Shown in pieces: positions 1 through 8,666 of a stretch of DNA of 64,000 bases (position 1 is the first letter of the stretch; every line of letters starts with the position of its first letter). Location of the stretch: the NCBI RefSeq assembly GCF_003755175.1, contig NZ_RKHX01000005.1:1-64000 (forward strand), written 5' to 3'. The notes below the pieces were generated by a model that saw nothing but the letters and a program-made list of their open reading frames with translations, searched no databases and was not told where the DNA came from. The DNA comes from Cellulomonas sp. PhB150. GTDB taxonomy: Bacteria; Actinomycetota; Actinomycetes; Actinomycetales; Cellulomonadaceae. Both the position numbers and the translations under genes were made by a program.

Positions 1-110
1 ACCTGCCCCGACGCACCATCAACCTCAACCCCTCGCTCGACCCAGACCAAGAGCCCATCCGAGAAGCATGTTGCGATGACTGGTTGAGACCGCCGCGCGT
101 CCCCTGCAAC

Positions 111-206
111 GAACGCTGCATCCACGCGGGGGGGATGACCGCCAACGAACGCTGCAGCCACGCGGGGGCGATGCGCGCCGGCGAACGCTGCAGCCACGCG
201 GGGGCG
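111..206. repeat. 36-bp tandem repeat, three copies
   Basis: Three units begin at 111, 147 and 183, exactly 36 bp apart. Each has the core gaacgctgca followed by ccacgcggggg, with few differences. Because 36 is 12 codons, the plus strand reads in one frame as three NERCxHAG-like units; the minus strand reads as PRGCSVR-like units. It lies downstream of the FmdB-type gene in a stretch (1-269) where I see no convincing gene. Confidence 0.9.
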
Positions 207-269
207 GCGAACGCCCAGCCGCGCGGCGGCGCGGGCCGCGCGGCCGCGCGGGCCACGCGGCGGCGCGGG

Positions 270-590
270 CTATGCCGAGGCGGCGGGCTTGGCGGGTGCG
301 GCGGCAGCGGGCGCGGGTGCGGCGGGCGTCGAGGACGCCGCCGGAGCCGCGGGCGTGGACGACGACGAGTCGCTCGACGGCGTCGCCGGGATCGAGGACG
401 ACTTGCCCGAGCCGGCCCGCGCGTCGTTGCGATAGAAGCCGGAGCCCTTGAACACGACCCCGACTGACGAGAAGACCTTGCGCAGCCGACCGTCGCACTC
501 GGGGCACACGGTCAGCGAGTCCTCGCTGAAGGACTGCTGGATGTCGAACGCGTGGCCGCACACGGTGCACGCGTAGGAATAGGTAGGCAC
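270..590 (-). CDS. FmdB-family zinc-ribbon protein (Ruc-like)
   Basis: Protein of 106 residues. The N-terminal half is the FmdB zinc ribbon: Cys8-x2-Cys11 and Cys29-x2-Cys32 after the PTYSYAC start typical of the family. The C-terminal half is a low-complexity Ser/Ala/Pro tail, predicted disordered. I chose the GTG at 590 because it gives the standard family N-terminus and has GGAGA 5 bases upstream; the longer ATG reading frame adds 16 unrelated residues. The M. tuberculosis homologue in the same place (Rv0991c, Ruc) is a redox-regulated chaperone with a zinc site and disordered tail, so a stress-chaperone role is the best inference. It is divergent from the acylase gene. Confidence 0.9.
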   Translation of the reverse strand: MPTYSYACTVCGHAFDIQQSFSEDSLTVCPECDGRLRKVFSSVGVVFKGSGFYRNDARAGSGKSSSIPATPSSDSSSSTPAAPAASSTPAAPAPAAAAPAKPAASA

Positions 591-749
591 AGGATCTCCA
601 CTGGCAGACGTCCGCCGGGCGGCCGTCGCCGCTGGCACTCACATGGTCTGAGTGCCAATGCTAACCGCCACGACGGCGTCGATGTTCCGGCGGGCCGCTC
701 GCGGCGCGAGTTGGCCTCCTCGCCGCGAGGGACGAACTACCCTCGCAGG

Positions 750-3308
750 GTGTCCCGCCGTGCTGTCCGCCTCACCCTTGCCTCCGTCGCGATCGTGCTG
801 GTCGTCGCCCTCGTCGCCTCGATCGTCGCCGCGTTCGTCGTCGTGCGCCGCCCCCTGCCGCAGACCAGCGGGACGTTGCACCTCGACGGCCTGAGCGCGC
901 CCGTGTCCGTCACGCGCGACGCCCGGGGGATCCCCACGATCACCGCGAAGACCAGCGAGGACCTGTTCCGCGCGCAGGGCTACGTGGCCGCCCAGGACCG
1001 CTTCTTCGAGATGGACTACCGCCGCCACGTCACGGCGGGCCGGCTGTCCGAGCTCGTCGGCGAGAACGACGACGCCCTCGAGGCCGACAAGGTCATCCGC
1101 ACGTTCGGCTGGCGCCGCGTCGCGCAGCAGGAGTGGGCGATCCTCGAGCCGCAGACCAAGCTCGCGCTGCAGGCCTACGCCGACGGCGTCAACGCCTACC
1201 TCGCCGGCAAGGCCCCGTCGCAGATCGCGGTCGAGTACACGGTGCTCGGCCTGCAGGTCGACACGGACGCCCCCGAGCAGTGGGACCCGGTCGACTCCCT
1301 CGCGTGGCTCAAGGCGATGGCGTGGGACCTGCGCGGCAACTACGACGACGAGCTGTCCCGCGCCCGCACGTTCGCCTCCGTCCGCGACGTCGAGAAGGTC
1401 GACCAGCTCTTCCCGGCCTACCCACAGGACGTCAACGCGCCGATCCTCACCAAGGCTGACGTCAGCGACAAGGCGACGACGGCGTCGGCCGAGCAGCCGC
1501 TCGACCTCGGCGACCACGACGTGCAGAAGGCGCTGGCCGCGGCCGACGAGGCGTTGTCCGCGGTGCCCCACCTCGTCGGCGAGGGCGAGGGCGTCGGCTC
1601 GAACTCGTGGGTCGTGGACGGCAGCCACACCGCGTCGGGCAAGCCGATCCTCGCCAACGACCCGCACCTGTCGATCTCCGCGCCGGGGATCTGGCAGCAG
1701 ATCGGGCTGCGGTGCGAGCAGGTCGGCGACGCGTGCCCCTACGACGTGTCGGGCTTCTCGTTCGCGGGCATGCCGGGCGTCGTCATCGGGCACAACGGCG
1801 ACCTGGCCTGGGGCCTGACGAACCTGGGCGCGGACGTCACCGACTTCTTCCTCGAGCGCGTCAACGGCACCGTGGTGCAGCGCGACGACGGCACCGAGCC
1901 CATGTCGATCCGCACCGAGACGATCAAGGTCAACGGCGGCGACGACGTCACGATCCAGGTGCGCAGCACGCGGCACGGCCCGATCATCTCCGACGTCGTC
2001 GACCTCGGCGGCACCGGCAACTCGCCGCTCCCGGACGGCACGAGCGGCCACGGGTACGCCGTCGCGCTCGGCTGGACCGCGCTCGCACCGGGCCACACGG
2101 CCGACGCCCTGCTCGCGATCGACGTCGCGAAGAACGCGACGGACATCGCCAAGGTCGGCCGCCTCCTGGAGGTCCCGTCCCAGAACATCGTGTTCGCGAC
2201 CGCCGACGGCCACATCGGCTACCAGGCGCCGGGCCGCATCCCGGTCCGGGCCCGGATCCCCGGCGAGGTCCCCTCGGACGGCACCTGGCCCCGCCCGGGC
2301 TGGGACAGCGCGTACGACTGGCAGGGCTACGTCGACCCGACCGACATGCCGCACGTCCTGGACCCCAAGAGCGGGATCATCGTCGCCGCCAACCAGCAGG
2401 TCACGCCGCGCGGCACGGGCCCGTTCCTCACCAAGGACTGGGACTACGGGTTCCGCAGCCAGCGCATCCACGACCTCCTCGAGGCGGCGACGGCCGACGA
2501 CGGCACGCTCGACGTCGCGGCGATGAACACGATCCAGACCGACCAGCACAACCCCTACGCGGACGTGCTGGTCCCGACGCTGCTCTCGCTCAACATCGGC
2601 AACGACTTCGACGACGACGGCCAGGACCTGCTGCGCACCTGGGACCGCGTCAACGACAAGGACTCCCCGGCCGCCGCGTACTTCGCCGCCGTCTGGTCGA
2701 CGATCCTGCGCCTCGCCTTCGACGACGACCTGCCGGACGGCGAGTCACCGACCGGCGACTCGCGCTGGCTCGAGGTGGTCCGCGGCCTGCTGGACGAGCC
2801 CGACTCCCCGTGGTGGGACGACCGCTCGACGCCCGGCGTGGTCGAGGGGCGCGACGAGGTCCTCACGCGCGCGATGGTCTCGGCGCGGCGCCAGCTCACG
2901 GCCCAGCTCGGCCGCGACCCGCAGGACTGGACGTGGGGACGGCTGCACGAGGCCGCTCCCGAGCACGCGGTGCTCGGCGGTGACTCGATCCCCGCCCTGG
3001 TACGCCGGCTGGTCAACCCGCAGCCGCTGCAGGTGGGCGGCGGCTCGTCGATGGTCGACGCGACCGCGTGGGACGCGAGCTCCGGCTCCTACGGCGTGAC
3101 GTCGGCGCCGTCGATGCGCATGGTCGTCGACCTGGGTGACCTCGACTCCTCGACCTGGGTCAACCTCACCGGCTCGTCGGGCCACCCCGCGAGCAAGCAC
3201 TACACGGACCAGTTCTCCGCGTGGGCGCACGGCACCACGTTCCCGTGGCCGTTCACGGCGGCGGGCGTGCAGGCCGACGCGAAGGACCGCCTGACGCTCA
3301 GCCCGTAG
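750..3308 (+). CDS. Penicillin acylase family (Ntn) hydrolase
   Basis: Protein of 852 residues from a GTG at 750, the first start that places a hydrophobic anchor (about residues 10-34, LASVAIVLVVALVASIVAAF) at the N-terminus. The chain then has the S45 family layout: an alpha region, a spacer, and the self-processing site GSNSW with the nucleophile Ser at about residue 284 (codon 1599), followed by conserved NDPHL. Members hydrolyse amide bonds of beta-lactams, acyl-homoserine lactones or related N-acyl compounds after autocatalytic cleavage into two chains; the substrate here cannot be told. Likely exported or membrane anchored. The 3' end overlaps the convergent folate ligase gene by 11 bases. 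Confidence 0.92.
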   Translation: MSRRAVRLTLASVAIVLVVALVASIVAAFVVVRRPLPQTSGTLHLDGLSAPVSVTRDARGIPTITAKTSEDLFRAQGYVAAQDRFFEMDYRRHVTAGRLSELVGENDDALEADKVIRTFGWRRVAQQEWAILEPQTKLALQAYADGVNAYLAGKAPSQIAVEYTVLGLQVDTDAPEQWDPVDSLAWLKAMAWDLRGNYDDELSRARTFASVRDVEKVDQLFPAYPQDVNAPILTKADVSDKATTASAEQPLDLGDHDVQKALAAADEALSAVPHLVGEGEGVGSNSWVVDGSHTASGKPILANDPHLSISAPGIWQQIGLRCEQVGDACPYDVSGFSFAGMPGVVIGHNGDLAWGLTNLGADVTDFFLERVNGTVVQRDDGTEPMSIRTETIKVNGGDDVTIQVRSTRHGPIISDVVDLGGTGNSPLPDGTSGHGYAVALGWTALAPGHTADALLAIDVAKNATDIAKVGRLLEVPSQNIVFATADGHIGYQAPGRIPVRARIPGEVPSDGTWPRPGWDSAYDWQGYVDPTDMPHVLDPKSGIIVAANQQVTPRGTGPFLTKDWDYGFRSQRIHDLLEAATADDGTLDVAAMNTIQTDQHNPYADVLVPTLLSLNIGNDFDDDGQDLLRTWDRVNDKDSPAAAYFAAVWSTILRLAFDDDLPDGESPTGDSRWLEVVRGLLDEPDSPWWDDRSTPGVVEGRDEVLTRAMVSARRQLTAQLGRDPQDWTWGRLHEAAPEHAVLGGDSIPALVRRLVNPQPLQVGGGSSMVDATAWDASSGSYGVTSAPSMRMVVDLGDLDSSTWVNLTGSSGHPASKHYTDQFSAWAHGTTFPWPFTAAGVQADAKDRLTLSP

Positions 3309-3969
3309 GTTCGAGCGGCCCCGCCGGGCCGATGGGGCCGACCGGGCGCCAGCCCTCGGGAGTGGCGACCGCGTCGACGGTGCGGTCGTGGGCCTCGCGC
3401 GGCAGCGGCCGCGTCGTCGCGTCGTACAGCTCCTCGGGGAACACCACCGCGATCACGGGGGTGCCCGGGCGGGCGTGCTCCAGCGCGCGGTCGTACCAGC
3501 CGCCGCCCTGCCCGAGGCGCGCGCCGTCGGTGTCGACCGCGAGGGCCGGGGCGATGATCGCGTCCGCCTCGGCCAGCGCCGCGGGGCCGAGCGTCGGGCC
3601 GCCCGGCTCGGGCGGCCGGCCCGGGGCGCGCTCGCGCAGGTCCTCGCGCCCGGCGTACTCGGCCCAGTCGCGCTGCAGGCCGGAGCCGAGCACGGGCAGC
3701 AGGATCCGGGTGCCGCGCTCGTCGAGCAGCTCGAGCAGCGCGTCGGTCGCGGGCTCGTACGGACGGGCGGCGTAGACGGAGACGACGGCCGCGTCCGCGA
3801 CCGCGGGGATCGCGGCCACGACGTGGGCCAGAGCGGTCCCGGCCTCGTCGCGCAGCCGCTGCGAGCGGGCTTGACGGGCCGACCGGATGGCCGTGCGCAG
3901 CCGGTCCTTGACGTCCTCGATCTCGTCGCCCTCGGCGGCTCGCGGATACGGCTGGGCGGCGTTGCTCAT
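3298..3969 (-). CDS. 5-formyltetrahydrofolate cyclo-ligase
   Basis: Protein of 223 residues. It converts 5-formyl-THF to 5,10-methenyl-THF with ATP, returning the stable folate storage form to one-carbon metabolism. The family signatures are present: an early KDRLR/RSARQ helix, the substrate loop around VSVYAARPYEPATD, and the C-terminal GxGGGWYDR-like segment LGQGGGWYDRALEHARP. The ATG at 3969 gives a family-length protein; the reading frame open upstream is not coding-like. It is divergent from the UGPase gene with a 158-base shared upstream region. It occupies the Rv0992c position. The last residues are Gly/Pro rich and overlap the acylase stop. Confidence 0.93.
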   Translation of the reverse strand: MSNAAQPYPRAAEGDEIEDVKDRLRTAIRSARQARSQRLRDEAGTALAHVVAAIPAVADAAVVSVYAARPYEPATDALLELLDERGTRILLPVLGSGLQRDWAEYAGREDLRERAPGRPPEPGGPTLGPAALAEADAIIAPALAVDTDGARLGQGGGWYDRALEHARPGTPVIAVVFPEELYDATTRPLPREAHDRTVDAVATPEGWRPVGPIGPAGPLEPTG

Positions 3970-4127
3970 GGGTCCAGTGTCGCAAAGAGCGCCGGTTGCG
4001 GTGACACGGAACCGACACGTGAACGGCGCGTGACGCCCCGGGATCTCGACGAGCGCGCGTGGAACGTCGGGCGAACGCGTGATGCATGCCACTGCGCGCC
4101 CACGCCGGACGCCCCTAGCATCGCCAG

Positions 4128-5513
4128 ATGACCGCCGACGGACTCGCACAGGCCCAGCGCACGATGACGGACGGCGGCGTGCACCCCACCGCCATCGCCG
4201 TGTTCTCGCGTTTCTACGGACTCCTGGAGTCGGGCGAGACCGGGGTGATCGCCGAGGACGACGTCGAGCCGCTCACGGACGTGCCGCACCTCGCCGAGCT
4301 CGACGTGGACGAGGCGACCGCACGCGACGCGCTGGCGGCCACCGTGGTCGTCAAGCTCAACGGCGGTCTGGGCACCTCGATGGGCATGGACCGGGCGAAG
4401 TCGCTGCTGCGCGTCCGCGACGACAGCTCGTTCCTCGACGTGATCGCGGGACAGGTGCTGGCGGCCCGCGCCGCGACCGGAGCGCGGCTGCCGCTCGTCC
4501 TGATGAACAGCTTCCGCACGCGCGGCGACACGATCGCCGCCCTGGCCGGCTACCCCGACCTCGCGGTCGACGGGCTGCCACTCGACTTCGTGCAGAACCG
4601 CGAGCCCAAGCTGCGCGCCGACGACCTCACGCCGGTGCGGTGGCCGGCCGACCCCGACCTGGAGTGGTGCCCGCCCGGGCACGGCGACCTCTACACCGCC
4701 CTGCACGCGTCGGGGGTGCTCGAGGCGCTGCTCGCGGCGGGCTTCCGGTACGCGAGCGTCTCCAACTCCGACAACCTCGGTGCCGCGCCCGACGCACGGA
4801 TCGCCGGCTGGTTCGCGGCCTCGGGTGCCCCCTTCGCGGCCGAGGTCGCACGGCGCACGCCGGCGGACCGCAAGGGCGGTCACCTCGTCGTGCGGCGCTC
4901 GGACTCGCGGATCGTGCTGCGCGAGTCGGCGCAGACCCGGTCCGAGGACGTCGATGCGGCGACCGACATCGAGCGGCATCGGTTCTTCAACACCAACAAC
5001 CTCTGGCTCGACCTCCGGGCGCTCGCGGACGAGCTCGAGCGGACCGACGGGGTCCTGGAGCTGCCGCTGATCCGCAACGAGAAGACGGTCGACCCGAGCG
5101 ACAAGACGTCGCCGAAGGTCATCCAGATCGAGTCGGCGATGGGCGCCGCGATCGAGGTCTTCGACGGAGCGGCCGTGCTCGAGGTGGACCGGTCCCGCTT
5201 CCTGCCGGTCAAGACGACGAACGACCTGCTGGTCCTGCGCTCGGACGTGTACCGCCTCGAGGACGACCACCGGCTGACCGCCCGCGTCGAGGCGCCGTTC
5301 GTCGACCTCGACGAGCACTACACGACGATCGCCGCCTTCGACGCGCGCCTCCCGGTGACCCCGTCGCTCGCCGAGGCCGCCTCGCTGCGGGTCCGGGGCG
5401 ACTGGACGTTCGGCTCCGACGTGGTGGTGACCGGCGAGGCCGTGCTCGACGACCCCGGTGAGCCGTCTCGGGTGCCGGACGGCGCGACGGTGGGACCCGC
5501 CGGGATCTCCTGA
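4128..5513 (+). CDS. UTP--glucose-1-phosphate uridylyltransferase (UDPGP type)
   Basis: Protein of 461 residues that makes UDP-glucose from UTP and glucose-1-phosphate in the cytoplasm. It is the eukaryote-like UDPGP family, not the short bacterial GalU: it has the nucleotide-binding KLNGGLGTSMG at about residues 76-86, the LMNSFRTR segment, NREPKLR, the uridine/metal region SVSNSDNLG, the FFNTNNLW segment and the conserved lysine in FLPVKTTNDL. The C-terminal part would be the short left-handed beta-helix. It sits exactly where mycobacteria carry galU, so it probably replaces that enzyme. UDP-glucose would feed the glycan genes seen at 55-64 kb. Confidence 0.95.
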   Translation: MTADGLAQAQRTMTDGGVHPTAIAVFSRFYGLLESGETGVIAEDDVEPLTDVPHLAELDVDEATARDALAATVVVKLNGGLGTSMGMDRAKSLLRVRDDSSFLDVIAGQVLAARAATGARLPLVLMNSFRTRGDTIAALAGYPDLAVDGLPLDFVQNREPKLRADDLTPVRWPADPDLEWCPPGHGDLYTALHASGVLEALLAAGFRYASVSNSDNLGAAPDARIAGWFAASGAPFAAEVARRTPADRKGGHLVVRRSDSRIVLRESAQTRSEDVDAATDIERHRFFNTNNLWLDLRALADELERTDGVLELPLIRNEKTVDPSDKTSPKVIQIESAMGAAIEVFDGAAVLEVDRSRFLPVKTTNDLLVLRSDVYRLEDDHRLTARVEAPFVDLDEHYTTIAAFDARLPVTPSLAEAASLRVRGDWTFGSDVVVTGEAVLDDPGEPSRVPDGATVGPAGIS

Positions 5514-5569
5514 GGCCGTCCGGCGCGGCCGGCGCGCTCCGGGAGCGTCCCGCGGGGCACAATGCGCGG

Positions 5570-6793
5570 ATGAGATCGGTCCAGGACCACTTGGCGGCCG
5601 TGCTGGCCGCCGTCGGGCCGGTCGCGCCGCTCGACGTCGCGCTGCACGATGCCGCCGGCTGCATCCTCGCGGCCGACCTCGTCGCGAACGCCGACCTGCC
5701 GCGCTTCGCGGTCGCCGCCCGGGACGGGTACGCGGTCGCCGCGCACCAGACCACGGGGTCCGACCGCGTGCTGCCCGTCGCGCACGACGTCCGGCCCGGC
5801 CGCGGCGCCCCGTTGCGGCTGGCTCCCGGCCAGTCGGTGCGGATCGCGTCGGGTGCACCGCTCCCGGTGGGCGCGGACGCGGTGGTCGCCCTCGAGGAGA
5901 CCGACCGCGGCACCGCCCGCGTCGCGCTCCAGCGGGCGGCCGTCGCCGGTCAGCACGTGCGGCCCGCGGGCTCGGACGTGCGCGAGGGCGAGGTCGTGCT
6001 CGAGGCCGGCACCCGGTTGGGCGCGCGGCAGCTCGCGATCGCCGCGTCGCTGGGCCGGGGTCGCCTGCACGTGCACCCCACGCCGCGCGTCGTGATCCTG
6101 TCCGTCGGCGACGAGCTCGTCGAGCCCGGCTCGCCGCGGTTCGAGGAGGGGACGGTGTTCGAGGCCGACGGCCACGCGCTGGAGGCCGCCGTCCGCGACG
6201 CCGGCGCCTCGCCCGTGCGGGTCGCGATCCAGGGCGACGACCGCGTCCTGCTGCGCGAGGCGCTCGACGACCAGCTCGTGCGCGCGGACCTCGTCGTCGT
6301 GTGCGGCGGGCTGTCCGAGCTCACCCACGACACGGTCAAGGACGTCCTGGCCCCGCTGGGCACCGTCCGCCTCGACCAGGTCGCGATGACCCCCGGGCAC
6401 CGGCACGGCTTCGGCACGGTCGGCTCGGAGCTGGGCCGCGACCGTGAGGTGCCGATCTTCGCCCTGCAGGGTCACCCGGTCGCCGCGCAGGTCTCGTTCG
6501 AGGTCTTCGTCCGGCCCGCGCTGCGCGCGATGGCCGGCCACACCGAGGTGTTCCGCCCCTCGGTCGCCGCGCAGGCCACGGAGGGCTGGTCCTCGCCCCC
6601 CGGGTTGCGCCAGTTCGTGCCCGCGATCGTGCTCGGCTCGCCCGACGAGGGCTACCGGGTGACCCCGGTCGGCGATCCCGGCTCCCCGTCGGTGAGTGCG
6701 CTCGCGCACGCCAACGCGCTGGCCGTCGTCGGCGAGCACGACCTCACGGTCCGGTCCGGGCAGACGGTCCACTGCCTGGTGCTGGAGGGCTGA
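5570..6793 (+). CDS. MoeA-like divisome protein Glp (degenerate MoeA)
   Basis: Protein of 407 residues with the full MoeA/gephyrin fold order: N-terminal domain I/II, DGYA loop, IASGAPLPVGADAV, the MoCF_biosynth core with ILSVGDELVEPGS, and C-terminal domain IV. In true molybdotransferases the loop after the core reads KPGKP; here it is TPGHR (residues 274-278). The later LPGNPVS loop reads LQGHPVA. Both changes hit ligand-binding positions, so molybdenum insertion looks unlikely. The neighbours (UGPase, RimJ, SepX/GlpR) are those of corynebacterial Glp, a MoeA-like protein that works with the membrane receptor GlpR in cell division. The stop overlaps the next ATG. Confidence 0.85.
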   Translation: MRSVQDHLAAVLAAVGPVAPLDVALHDAAGCILAADLVANADLPRFAVAARDGYAVAAHQTTGSDRVLPVAHDVRPGRGAPLRLAPGQSVRIASGAPLPVGADAVVALEETDRGTARVALQRAAVAGQHVRPAGSDVREGEVVLEAGTRLGARQLAIAASLGRGRLHVHPTPRVVILSVGDELVEPGSPRFEEGTVFEADGHALEAAVRDAGASPVRVAIQGDDRVLLREALDDQLVRADLVVVCGGLSELTHDTVKDVLAPLGTVRLDQVAMTPGHRHGFGTVGSELGRDREVPIFALQGHPVAAQVSFEVFVRPALRAMAGHTEVFRPSVAAQATEGWSSPPGLRQFVPAIVLGSPDEGYRVTPVGDPGSPSVSALAHANALAVVGEHDLTVRSGQTVHCLVLEG

Positions 6794-7392
6794 TGGCTCC
6801 CGGCTGGCCCGCCGTCCTCGTCGACGGCGACGTGCGCCTGCGCCCCCTGCGGCGCCGCGACCAGGACGCCTGGATGCTGCTGCGCGCATCGAACGCCGGC
6901 TGGCTCGAGCCGTGGGACGCGACGAGCCCGGTTCCGGTCGACGGGCCGCGACCGTCGTTCTCGTCGTTCGTCCGGACGCTCGCGGCGCAGGCGCGCGCCG
7001 GGACGACGCTGCCGTTCGCGGTGGACTTCCGCGGGGCGCTCGTCGGGCAGCTCACGGTCTCGTCGATCGTCTACGGCTCGCTGCGCTCCGCCAGCATCGG
7101 CTACTGGGTCTCGCGCCACGTCGCCGGCCTGGGGATCATCCCGACGTCGGTGGCGCTGGCCACCGACCACTGCTTCGGTGCGCTCGGACTGCACCGGGTG
7201 GAGATCAACATCCGCCCCGAGAACGGCCCCTCGCTCCGCGTCGTCCAGAAGCTCGGCTTCCGGGACGAGGGCGTGCGCGAGCGGTTCCTGCACATCGGCG
7301 ACGCGTGGTGCGACCACCGGACCTTCGCGCTGACGACCGAGGACGTGCCGGGCGGCCTGCTCGCCCGGTGGCACGCGACGCGCAGCAGATGA
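6793..7392 (+). CDS. GNAT N-acetyltransferase, RimJ-like
   Basis: Protein of 199 residues of the GCN5 superfamily, closest in layout to ribosomal-protein alanine acetyltransferases (RimJ/RimI). Seen: the RLRPLRRRDQDAW entry strand, the central YWVSRHVAGLGIIPTSVA acetyl-CoA segment in the place of the usual pyrophosphate loop, the VEINIRPENGPSLRVVQKLGF segment typical of RimJ, and the final WCDHRTFALT strand. It would transfer acetyl from acetyl-CoA to a protein N-terminus; the true target is unknown. The ATG shares a base with the glp stop, showing translational coupling, and the position matches rimJ (Rv0995) between moeA1 and the SepX/GlpR gene. Confidence 0.88.
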   Translation: MAPGWPAVLVDGDVRLRPLRRRDQDAWMLLRASNAGWLEPWDATSPVPVDGPRPSFSSFVRTLAAQARAGTTLPFAVDFRGALVGQLTVSSIVYGSLRSASIGYWVSRHVAGLGIIPTSVALATDHCFGALGLHRVEINIRPENGPSLRVVQKLGFRDEGVRERFLHIGDAWCDHRTFALTTEDVPGGLLARWHATRSR

Positions 7393-7468
7393 CACCCGTG
7401 TAGTTCACAGGGAGCGACACGCCGCCCGGCTCCGGCCGTCCGCCCCCCGCGCGCCCTACCGTCGGTGC

Positions 7469-8425
7469 GTGACAGATCTCGCAGGACCCGTCGCGCTCGC
7501 GCTCGTGGTCCTGTGGGTCGCCTACCTGGTGCCGCACAAGCTGCGGCACCGGCAACAGCTGCTCGAGTCCCGGGCCGACGACCGGTACTCGGACGCGCTG
7601 CGTGTGGTGGCGGTCAGCGACCGACCCGGCCGGTCGGCCCGCACCGTCGACGCACGTCGCGCGGCGGCACGCAGTACCACGGGGTTGCTGACCCCGGGCA
7701 AGGGGGTCCCGGTCCGCCGACCGGGACCCGACACAGGAGGTACCACCGTGGACCGACCGACAGCGACGCAGGACCGGATCGCGACCGAGGCCGCGCGCCG
7801 CACCGCGCAGGCCCGTGCCGCGCACGCCGCCGCGACCGCCCGCCGTGGCGCCGCCGCGCGCCGGCGCGGCATGCTCGCCGGCCTCCTCACGCTCGCGACC
7901 GTCGCCGCCTGGGTCGTCGTGGGCGTCGCCCCGGCCGTCACCTGGGTCGTCGGCGTCGTGCCGACAGTCCTGCTCGGCGGTGTCGTCGTCCTCGGTCGCC
8001 GGGCCGTCCTCGCCGGCCGCGCCGCCGACGCCGCGTGGGAGCAGCGCCAGGCCGCCGAGCTCCGTGCCGCCGCCGCCCGCACCGCGACCCCCGCGCGCGG
8101 GTCCGCCGCGGTCGCGCGCTCGGCCGCCCCCGGTCGCGCCGTGCGCCCGTCCAACACCGACACCGAGATGTTCGCGGCGGTCGTCGTGGAGACCACGGCC
8201 GAGTCCGGCGGGGCCGACGGCTGGTCGCCCGTGCCCGTCCCGCGGCCCACGTACACGATGAAGGCCGAGGCGCCCCGTCGGGAGCCCGTGGCCCTGGACA
8301 ACCTCGAGGGCTCGACGGCCGCGCGGCCCGTCGAGGCGGCTGTCGTGTCCGAGCCCGTCGTCGAGACGACCGGCTCGATCGACCTCGACGCGGTGCTCGC
8401 GAAGCGCCGCGCGTCGGGGGAGTAG
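7469..8425 (+). CDS. Divisome membrane protein SepX/GlpR
   Basis: Protein of 318 residues from a GTG. It opens with a membrane span directly at the N-terminus (about residues 5-22, ending YLVPHKLRHRQQ, typical of the family), then a basic Ala/Arg-rich linker, then two closely spaced spans around residues 130-175 (LAGLLTLATVAAWVVVG and VVGVVPTVLLGGVVVLG), and a long disordered Ala/Pro/Val tail that ends with a short acidic segment. SepX of Streptomyces and GlpR of Corynebacterium are membrane proteins of the divisome; GlpR binds the MoeA-like Glp, encoded here two genes upstream. Identification rests on topology plus gene order, as sequence is poorly conserved. Confidence 0.82.
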   Translation: MTDLAGPVALALVVLWVAYLVPHKLRHRQQLLESRADDRYSDALRVVAVSDRPGRSARTVDARRAAARSTTGLLTPGKGVPVRRPGPDTGGTTVDRPTATQDRIATEAARRTAQARAAHAAATARRGAAARRRGMLAGLLTLATVAAWVVVGVAPAVTWVVGVVPTVLLGGVVVLGRRAVLAGRAADAAWEQRQAAELRAAAARTATPARGSAAVARSAAPGRAVRPSNTDTEMFAAVVVETTAESGGADGWSPVPVPRPTYTMKAEAPRREPVALDNLEGSTAARPVEAAVVSEPVVETTGSIDLDAVLAKRRASGE

Positions 8426-8473
8426 CCGCGTTTCTGTTGAGCGCCCGGTGGTGTTAATGTTTAGCCCGCTTGA

Positions 8474-8548
<75 letters not shown>

Positions 8549-8554
8549 GAAGTC

Positions 8555-8588
8555 AGAAGAGGCCGGGCCCACGGGCCCGGCCTCTTCT
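8555..8588 (+). terminator. Rho-independent-type hairpin after tRNA-Ala
   Basis: A perfect 16-bp inverted repeat (8555-8570 with 8573-8588) lies 8 bases after the tRNA. It contains the self-complementary GC block gggccc. There is no strong T-run, as is common in actinobacteria. Confidence 0.8.
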
Positions 8589-8666
8589 GCGTCCGGTGTG
8601 TCCGTTGGGTACCGTACGGGGGGTCGGCCGACGTGGCCGACGTCACTCTCTCGGGCGAGGACACGG

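Noticed and set aside
639-2549. Long minus-strand open frame of 636 codons opposite the acylase gene
   Set aside because: Composition is Arg/Val/Asp-repetitive, the usual antisense shadow of high-GC coding DNA; the plus strand has a clear family match.
7397-7410. Possible CRP-like half-site gtagttcaca
   Set aside because: Only one half fits the consensus; not enough to annotate.
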